Shown here: positions 38,884-44,140 of the stretch, piece by piece | How the letters are laid out: each line of letters begins with the position of its first letter | How positions within the stretch are numbered: the first letter of the stretch is position 1 | Source of the DNA: Bacillota bacterium | GTDB lineage: Bacteria; Bacillota; UBA4882; UBA8346 | NCBI GenBank assembly: GCA_012735315.1 | Contig: JAAYHS010000012.1 | Span: forward strand, 1-44,140 | Reading direction: 5' to 3' | DNA length: 44,140 nucleotides | Translations under genes and position numbers: made by a program | Notes under the pieces: generated by a model | Seen by the model: the letters and a program-made list of their open reading frames with translations, nothing else | The model's database searches: none | Told to the model about the DNA's origin: nothing

Positions 38884-40194
38884 ATGATTAACAAAGTGAT
38901 TCCTTTAGAGTACCAAGATTTGCACGATCCGGGTTATACCCAAATGAACCGGGAGGAAACCGCCGGTTTTTTGGAACAATCATTACGGGATTTGTTGCGG
39001 CGGGTCGGCGAACATAGCACATTTTATCGCAAAAAGTTTCAGGAATGCGGCTTCAATCCGATGGATTTTTCAGAGATGAGCGATTTTACGAAACTCCCTT
39101 TCACTTATAAGGAAGAGCTTAGGGAAGCTTATCCCCTGGGACTGCAGGCCGTTCCCGACCGTGATGTGGTGCGGATCCATTCATCTTCGGGAACCACCGG
39201 CAAAGCGGTGATCATTCCTTATACTAAAAAAGACGTCTATAACTGGTCGGTAATGTTCGCCCGTTGTTACGCGTTTGCCGGCGTCACCAGAGAGGATCGG
39301 GTTCAAATTACCCCCGGATATGGTCTGTGGACCGCCGGGATCGGATTTCAGGCCGGAGCGGAGCGTTTAGGCGCGATGGCCATACCGATGGGGCCCGGGA
39401 ATACCGAGAAACAGATTCAGATGATGCTCGATCTTAAATCCACCGTTTTATGCAGCACCTCATCCTATGCGTTGTTGTTGGCGGAAGAGATTCAAAAAAG
39501 GAAGCTGAGGGAGGCGCTTCATCTTAAAATCGGGATCTTGGGTTCGGAGCGCTGGGGAGAAAAGATGCGCGCCCGGATTGAAAACGAATTGGGGATCGAA
39601 AGTTTCGATATCTATGGCTTGACTGAAATTTACGGCCCGGGGATCGGGATCGACTGTAAATTTCACCAAGGAATTCATTATTGGTCGGATCACCTCTATT
39701 TCGAAATCATCGATCCGCTGACCGGTCGGAATTTACCCCACGGTGAACTAGGAGAACTGGTAGTGACCACTCTCACCAAGGAGGGGGCGCCGTTGGTCCG
39801 TTACCGGACCAGGGATTTGACCCGGATGATCCCGGGAATTTGTCCTTGCGGCAGCGTTTATCCGCGAATCGACCGGATTTTGGGGCGGAGCGACGATATG
39901 ATTAAAATCAAGGGCGTCAATATTTACCCCGGTCAGATTGAAGAGGTTTTGAAAGAGACCGAGGGAGCGAGCAGCGAGTATCAGATCCGCTTGATGAGGG
40001 TGGAATCCAGGGACCATATGCAATTAACGGTAGAAGTCGAACCGGGTTCGGATCCGGAACAGGTGGCCGAACGGATAAGAGCGAATTTTAAAAAGCGGAT
40101 CGGGATTTTAATCGATGTCCGGGCGGCGGCTTTGGGAGAGTTGCCGCGGAGCGAGAAAAAATCAAAGCGGGTGTTTGATGAAAGGGAGATTTAA
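38884..40194 (+). CDS. paaK: Phenylacetate-CoA ligase family protein
   Basis: AMP-forming acyl-CoA ligase of 436 residues. HSSSGTTGKAVIIPYT is the ATP-binding P-loop (about 100-115), YGLTEIYGPG the adenylation motif, LVRYRTRDLTR the core A8-like region with the hinge, and GRSDDMIKIKG leads to the C-terminal lid. Relatives activate phenylacetate, indoleacetate or benzoate-like acids. Downstream of iorAB it probably handles arylacetates: reactivating them, or running in reverse to conserve ATP from arylacetyl-CoA (inference). GAGGAGG ribosome site. Confidence 0.9.
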   Translation: MINKVIPLEYQDLHDPGYTQMNREETAGFLEQSLRDLLRRVGEHSTFYRKKFQECGFNPMDFSEMSDFTKLPFTYKEELREAYPLGLQAVPDRDVVRIHSSSGTTGKAVIIPYTKKDVYNWSVMFARCYAFAGVTREDRVQITPGYGLWTAGIGFQAGAERLGAMAIPMGPGNTEKQIQMMLDLKSTVLCSTSSYALLLAEEIQKRKLREALHLKIGILGSERWGEKMRARIENELGIESFDIYGLTEIYGPGIGIDCKFHQGIHYWSDHLYFEIIDPLTGRNLPHGELGELVVTTLTKEGAPLVRYRTRDLTRMIPGICPCGSVYPRIDRILGRSDDMIKIKGVNIYPGQIEEVLKETEGASSEYQIRLMRVESRDHMQLTVEVEPGSDPEQVAERIRANFKKRIGILIDVRAAALGELPRSEKKSKRVFDEREI

Positions 40195-40244
40195 GCGGGT
40201 TTTTACTGATTACGATTTTCGACCGATTTTTGAATTGTCGGAGA

Positions 40245-40283
40245 GCCTCCGTCATATTAATTTTGGCGGAGGCATAATTTTAT
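40245..40283 (+). terminator. Probable terminator after the ior operon
   Basis: GCCTCCG (40245-40251) and CGGAGGC (40267-40273) pair around 15 bases, followed by ATAATTTTAT. Downstream, two ATGATCA words (40297-40303 and 40326-40332) stand just before the lipA ribosome site. Confidence 0.65.
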
Positions 40284-40347
40284 CTTGTTCGAAATCATGA
40301 TCACCATTACAATAGTTTAAGAAGCATGATCATCGGGAGAGGATAAA

Positions 40348-41205
40348 ATGCGGCGGCGTTTACCGGAGTGGTTGCGCAATAAATCCCCCTTAGCGGCTGA
40401 GACTCGCGAGGTACGGAAAGTTTTGGCGGAATTAAATCTAAATACCGTTTGTTCCAGCGCCCGCTGTCCGAACCGGGGGCAATGTTATGCCGAGGGCACG
40501 GCTACCTTTATGATCCTCGGAAGTGTTTGCACCCGGAATTGCCGGTTTTGCGCGGTTGACAAGGGTCCGGTTCAGCCTCCCGATCCCGGCGAGCCGGAAA
40601 GGGTTGTGACGGCGGCGGCCCGGTTGCAATTGCGGCATGTGGTGATTACTTCGGTGACCAGGGATGACCTTCCCGACGGCGGCGCTTCTCAGTTCGCGAA
40701 GACGATTAAGCTGATTAAACGGCGCCTGCCTGAAGTATCGGTTGAGGTTTTGACTCCCGATTTCAAGGGGAACCGGGATGCCATCTTGACGGTGGTGGAG
40801 GCGGGACCGGATATTTATAATCATAACTTGGAGACGGTTCCGAGGCTCTATGACCGGATTCGGCCCGAGGCGGACTACCGGCGCTCTTTAGAATTGTTGA
40901 AGTTGGTTAAGAGCCATGGGAAAGGCTTGTTGACCAAATCCGGGGTGATGGCGGGTTTGGGCGAAACCGGCGCCGAGATTGAAGCGGTAATGGATGATCT
41001 GCTGGCGGTAAACTGCGATATTTTAACCATCGGACAATATCTGCAGCCGACCAAGGATCATCTGCCGGTGGTGGAATATGTTAAACCGGCGGTTTTCAAG
41101 GAATGGGAGGCCTTGGCCTACCAAAAGGGATTTAAATTCGTAACGGCCGGTCCGTTGGCGCGAAGTTCGTATCAAGCGGGGCGAGTACGAACGGTGTTGG
41201 TTTAA
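40348..41205 (+). CDS. lipA: Lipoyl synthase
   Basis: Radical SAM enzyme that inserts two sulfur atoms into octanoyl-protein. At 285 residues it is full length. The auxiliary cluster motif CSSARCPNRGQC (CX4CX5C, about 36-47) and the radical SAM motif CTRNCRFC (CX3CX2C) are intact, and the C-terminal RSSY motif that binds the auxiliary cluster is present (ARSSYQAG). Start ATG with GGGAGAGG upstream. The gene appears monocistronic; no lipoyl-dependent enzyme or lipB/lplA is in the window. Confidence 0.97.
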   Translation: MRRRLPEWLRNKSPLAAETREVRKVLAELNLNTVCSSARCPNRGQCYAEGTATFMILGSVCTRNCRFCAVDKGPVQPPDPGEPERVVTAAARLQLRHVVITSVTRDDLPDGGASQFAKTIKLIKRRLPEVSVEVLTPDFKGNRDAILTVVEAGPDIYNHNLETVPRLYDRIRPEADYRRSLELLKLVKSHGKGLLTKSGVMAGLGETGAEIEAVMDDLLAVNCDILTIGQYLQPTKDHLPVVEYVKPAVFKEWEALAYQKGFKFVTAGPLARSSYQAGRVRTVLV

Positions 41206-41276
41206 CCAATCGCTCCCGGCGGGCAGTGGCATGCGCCCGGCTCTAATCCTATTTAAAACGGTGCTCAAACGCAAAC

Positions 41277-41305
41277 TTGACACGGATGGCGTTTTTTGTT
41301 AAGCT
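41277..41305 (+). promoter_or_regulatory. Sigma-A promoter with CIRCE at its start site
   Basis: TTGACA (41277-41282), 17-base spacer, TAAGCT (41300-41305, moderate match). The CIRCE operator begins five bases downstream, the same layout as groE and hrcA promoters in Bacillota. Confidence 0.65.
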
Positions 41306-41309
41306 ATTA

Positions 41310-41336
41310 TTAGCACTCGATAACTATGAGTGCTGA
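41310..41336 (+). promoter_or_regulatory. CIRCE operator (HrcA-binding site)
   Basis: TTAGCACTC, nine bases, GAGTGCTGA. Against the consensus TTAGCACTC-N9-GAGTGCTAA this has one mismatch in 18 conserved positions. HrcA-repressed heat-shock control is expected for the transcript starting here. Confidence 0.88.
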
Positions 41337-41601
41337 TAACAGCGTTAATATTCCTTTTATTTTAAGAGTTTTGTTAATAGCATTCATTTGCTGTTGATTC
41401 CCAGCTTTTAAATTAGAAGGAGTATCGGCGCTTTTTAATTATTAACGGCCGTTACGGTAACTACCGGTAATCACCGGCGATAAATATTCGTATCGTAAAT
41501 TTTGAAAAGGTCCTTGGTTAATCCGGCTCACCGTATAGCGCACATTTTGATCATCGGCAGGATGAACTTTTTAATAATCAATCCAAGGTAGAGGTGGAAA
41601 A

Positions 41602-42654
41602 ATGAAAGCATTATTTTTAGCCGGCGGCTTGGGAACCCGTTTAAGGCCTTTGACGAACGATTTGCCGAAGCCGATGGCGCCGGTCATGGGGAAGCCGCTT
41701 CTCGAACTGACGATTACCAATTTAATAAAACACGGTATTGATGAAATTGTATTAAGCACATGCTACAAGCCGCATAAAATTAAAGAATATTTTGGAGACG
41801 GGGAAAAATTCGGAGTTAAAATCAATTATCTATCCGAAGATATGCCCTTAGGCACCGCGGGCGCCATCAAAAACGCGCAAGGTTTTTTCAATGAAACCTT
41901 TCTAGTGTTTAATGCCGACATCTTAAGTGATATCGACCTCTCGGCACTGGTGGCTTTCCATAAAGAAAAGGGGGCGCTGGCCACCATTTGGGTAACCAGG
42001 GTCGATAACCCGTCCGCCTATGGCGTGATTGAGCGGGATCCCGATGGTTATATTACCGCTTTTAAGGAAAAACCCCAGCCTCATGAGAGCAGTTCGAATC
42101 TGATCAACGCCGGTGTCTACGTTTTTGAGCCGGAGTTGCTTGACTATATTCCATCCGGCAGGGCGGTGTCCATTGAACGCGAGACTTATCCGTTATTGCT
42201 CGAAAAAGGCGCTAAACTGGCGGTATATAGCGGTTCTTTCTATTGGCTTGATCTGGGGACTCACGCTAAATATCTTCAAGCCCATCGGGATATTATGAAA
42301 GGCCTTTTCCGGATTGACGGACTTGATTATAATCAAAACCGGCAATACATCGGTAAGTCGGCTAAAATTGACCGAAAGGCGAAGCTGATCGAGCCGGTAT
42401 ATATCGGTGAGAATGTGACCATCGGTTCCGACGCCGTTGTCGGTCCCGAGACTGTTTTGGGCGCCGGATCCGAGGTCGGCAGAGGCGCCACTATAGTGGG
42501 AAGCATCGCCTGGGATCACGTCGTTATTCAAGACGGAGCTACGGTAAGGAATTCGATTCTGATGTCCAATTATAAAGTGGACCGTAACAGCTGTTGGTCT
42601 AATACTATTTTGGGTGAAAACATCAAGCAACCGCTAACGCTTAACGTTACTTAG
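41602..42654 (+). CDS. Sugar-phosphate nucleotidyltransferase (NDP-sugar pyrophosphorylase)
   Basis: Makes a nucleotide-activated sugar from NTP and sugar 1-phosphate. The nucleotidyltransferase domain (1-230) has the signature LAGGLGTRLRPLTNDLPKPM, NADIL and INAGVYVFEP; a left-handed beta-helix (about 250-335) of hexapeptide repeats follows (AKLIEPVYIGENVTIGSDAV). The layout fits mannose-1-phosphate guanylyltransferase or glucose-1-phosphate nucleotidyltransferase-like proteins; the sugar cannot be told. The ribosome site GAGGTGG precedes the ATG. A phosphomannomutase-like gene follows 146 bases later, so the pair makes an activated hexose. It is the first gene after the CIRCE promoter. Confidence 0.9.
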   Translation: MKALFLAGGLGTRLRPLTNDLPKPMAPVMGKPLLELTITNLIKHGIDEIVLSTCYKPHKIKEYFGDGEKFGVKINYLSEDMPLGTAGAIKNAQGFFNETFLVFNADILSDIDLSALVAFHKEKGALATIWVTRVDNPSAYGVIERDPDGYITAFKEKPQPHESSSNLINAGVYVFEPELLDYIPSGRAVSIERETYPLLLEKGAKLAVYSGSFYWLDLGTHAKYLQAHRDIMKGLFRIDGLDYNQNRQYIGKSAKIDRKAKLIEPVYIGENVTIGSDAVVGPETVLGAGSEVGRGATIVGSIAWDHVVIQDGATVRNSILMSNYKVDRNSCWSNTILGENIKQPLTLNVT

Positions 42655-42770
42655 ATAATATGGTTCAGTGAAGACGATTACGAGCACCGCTTCGCTGAGC
42701 ACGAGCACGAGTACGAATACTTATTTCATCCTTTAACGTGACTCGGCATGCCGAGGTGGGCGATTATCTT
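42655..42770 (+). repeat. Dispersed intergenic repeat, copy E
   Basis: ATAATATGGTTCAG, then GACGATTACGAGCACCGCTT and CGCTGAGCACGAGCACGAGT, an A+T-rich part and the hairpin CTCGG-catg-CCGAG (42742-42755). Relative to copy D one C-G pair is replaced by T-A, keeping the stem. It lies between the pyrophosphorylase and phosphomannomutase genes and follows the pyrophosphorylase stop codon directly. Confidence 0.8.
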
Positions 42771-42799
42771 AGATTTTAACAGTATTGGGGGGACGTTTG

Positions 42800-44140
42800 A
42801 TGAGCGAGATCAATGCGCAAATGTTTAGACAATACGATATTCGGGGCGTTTATGGGGAAGATTTGACAGCCAAAGACGCCGAGCTGATCGGGAAGGCCTT
42901 CGGAACTTATATCAAACGAAAAGGCGAGACGGAAGCGATTGTAGGCAAAGATAACCGCAAATCATCGCCGGAGCTTTGTGACGCTCTGGTGAAGGGGTTA
43001 TTGGCTACGGGAATCAAGGTAAGGGATATCGGTGTGGTAGTGTCCCCGATATTCTATTATTCCACATATTTGTACGGGATAAAGTCGGGAATAATGGTTA
43101 CCGCCAGTCATAATCCTTCGCAATACAACGGTTTTAAAGTCCAGTATGGCGGCGGGACGTTATATGGCGAAGAGCTTCAAAATCTTAGAAAAATGATTCT
43201 CGAGGATGACTTCGAGGTTGGCCGCGGAAGTTTGACGGCGATGTCGCCCGTTGAGGATTATTTAAGGATGATTAAGGAAAAGATTAAGCTGGAGCGGGGG
43301 CTGAAGGTCGTTGTCGATTGCGGAAACGGCACGGCCGGATTTTTTGCGCCGCGTCTCTTGGAGGAATTGGGATGTGAAGTGATTCCGCTTTATTGCGATT
43401 CGGATCCCGATTTCCCGAACCATTTCCCTGATCCGGTAAAGCCCGAGAATTTATCCGATTTGATAAAGGCGGTTAAGGAAAACCGGGCCGACTTGGGAGT
43501 GGGCTTTGACGGTGACGGAGATCGGCTTGGCGTAATCGACAACCGGGGGAATATTATCTGGGGCGACATGTTGATGATCCTTTTTTGGAGGGAAATCTTG
43601 CCCAAACATCCCGGCGCTCCGGCGATTGTCGAGGTAAAATGTTCCGAAACATTGGTGGAGGAAATAAAACGGCTGGGAGGGGAGCCGATCTTTTATAAGA
43701 CGGGGCATTCCCTGATCAAAGCCAAAATGAAAGAGCTCAACGCGGTATTTACCGGGGAAATGTCGGGGCATATGTTTTTCGCCGATGAATACTTCGGATT
43801 TGACGACGCTTTGTATGCCTGCGCCAGGTTGTTACGGCTCTTGTCCAGGAGCGACAAGCCGTTAAACGAGCTTTTAGCGGATGTCCCGAAGACTTACGCC
43901 ACCCCGGAAATCAGGGTTGAATGCGTTGAAACTGAAAAGTCTTCTTATGTCGAAAAAGCGACCGCTTATTTTAAAGCGGCGGGAAACCGGTTGATTGATA
44001 TCGACGGAGTACGGGTTTATTTCAAAGACGGCTGGGGATTGGTCAGAGCCTCGAATACCGGGCCGGAACTAATCGTCCGTTGCGAGTCGAAAACTCCCGA
44101 GGGACTTGAGCGGATCCGGCGGGAGATCGCGAAAGCGATC
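42800..44140 (+). CDS. Phosphomannomutase/phosphoglucomutase (3' end cut by window)
   Basis: Alpha-D-phosphohexomutase converting hexose 6-phosphate to hexose 1-phosphate. 447 codons are seen without a stop; family length is about 450-460, so only the last residues are missing. Motifs: phosphoserine loop TASHNPSQYNG (about 98-108), metal-binding FDGDGDRLGV (about 237-246), sugar-binding GEMSGHMFF (about 320-328) and phosphate-binding RASNTGPELIVR near the end. The ATG follows GGGGGGA by eight bases. With the upstream pyrophosphorylase it would supply an activated mannose- or glucose-type sugar for glycans. Confidence 0.95.
   Translation, partial: MSEINAQMFRQYDIRGVYGEDLTAKDAELIGKAFGTYIKRKGETEAIVGKDNRKSSPELCDALVKGLLATGIKVRDIGVVVSPIFYYSTYLYGIKSGIMVTASHNPSQYNGFKVQYGGGTLYGEELQNLRKMILEDDFEVGRGSLTAMSPVEDYLRMIKEKIKLERGLKVVVDCGNGTAGFFAPRLLEELGCEVIPLYCDSDPDFPNHFPDPVKPENLSDLIKAVKENRADLGVGFDGDGDRLGVIDNRGNIIWGDMLMILFWREILPKHPGAPAIVEVKCSETLVEEIKRLGGEPIFYKTGHSLIKAKMKELNAVFTGEMSGHMFFADEYFGFDDALYACARLLRLLSRSDKPLNELLADVPKTYATPEIRVECVETEKSSYVEKATAYFKAAGNRLIDIDGVRVYFKDGWGLVRASNTGPELIVRCESKTPEGLERIRREIAKAI

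Larger units (their letters stand above)
41206..41601. other. 396-base gap with CIRCE promoter and no chaperone gene
   Basis: Holds the promoter and CIRCE described separately, and then about 265 bases without a convincing gene. A ribosome-site-like AGAAGGAG (about 41417-41424) stands 80 bases after CIRCE but no ATG, GTG or TTG follows at a workable distance. An imperfect palindrome (TTACGGTAACTACCGGTAA, about 41454-41472) follows. The next start codon with a ribosome site is that of the pyrophosphorylase at 41602. Confidence 0.5.

Noticed and set aside
41417-41440. Small chaperone gene behind the AGAAGGAG site downstream of CIRCE
   Set aside because: No ATG, GTG or TTG within a workable distance and no frame with GroES features before 41602.

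Overview
The window is a mostly co-linear stretch of a spore-forming member of the Bacillota (Firmicutes), about half G+C, with many TTG and GTG starts. The sporulation genes (spo0A, spoVS, cwlD, a minor alpha/beta-type SASP) and the gene orders cinA-thpR-recA-recX-rny-ymdB-spoVS and rlmN-stp-prkC-rsgA-rpe-ireB fix the phylum. One gene (21113-22297, minus) encodes a signal-peptide beta-barrel protein ending in a C-terminal Phe, as outer-membrane proteins do, so the organism is probably a diderm spore former. Placement near the Hydrogenisporia/Limnochordia-type lineages is a guess; no rRNA is present to test it.

Layout. 1-2.2 kb: speD (minus, strong promoter, long leader) and cwlD. 2.2-9.3 kb: DNA uptake/repair and RNA decay block (cinA, thpR, LexA-boxed recA, recX, rny, an unknown gene, ymdB, spoVS). 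9.3-11.1 kb: an acetyltransferase and spo0A, the latter behind a sigma-H-type promoter overlapping a perfect 0A box. 11.2-17.7 kb: rlmN, FHA protein, PP2C phosphatase, PASTA kinase, rsgA, rpe, a CheX-like phosphatase and ireB, a signalling block. 17.8-22.9 kb: mixed accessory genes (flavin-binding protein, EF-hand-like lipoprotein, phosphosulfolactate synthase, two small membrane proteins, the outer-membrane barrel, SASP). 23-33 kb: murC, a probable MITE, HAD phosphatase, YpiB-like protein, M29 aminopeptidase, a thiamine-binding-type small protein, HD-GYP protein, a glycolipid synthase/polysaccharide deacetylase/YkoP-like trio and a PilZ protein. 32.8-40.2 kb: a TrpP-like S component plus EcfA1-EcfA2-EcfT, followed by IorA-IorB and a phenylacetate-CoA-ligase-like enzyme. 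40.3 kb to the right edge: lipA, an orphan CIRCE operator, a sugar-nucleotide pyrophosphorylase and a phosphomannomutase cut by the window end.

The most interesting signal is the leader of the TrpP-like gene (32848-33000). A consensus promoter is followed by about twelve NAG (mostly GAG/TAG) triplets, nearly all on a 5-nt period, then an intrinsic terminator, and a competing antiterminator helix that contains two of the triplets. This is the architecture of a TRAP (trp RNA-binding attenuation protein) attenuator, here in front of a complete ECF transporter that itself precedes an aromatic 2-oxoacid oxidoreductase operon. It suggests that tryptophan uptake is shut off by transcription termination when tryptophan is plentiful, and that imported aromatic amino acids may feed fermentation through IorAB.

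Other unexplained structure includes a dispersed intergenic repeat of about 110 bp (five copies, core containing GACGATTACGAGCACCGCTT) with a 3' hairpin that shows a compensatory base change; a near-perfect CIRCE with its own promoter but no chaperone gene downstream; an rny gene whose only upstream GTG lies inside its Shine-Dalgarno sequence; a promoter/terminator pair between recX and rny; and a 270-bp element with 24-bp terminal inverted repeats.
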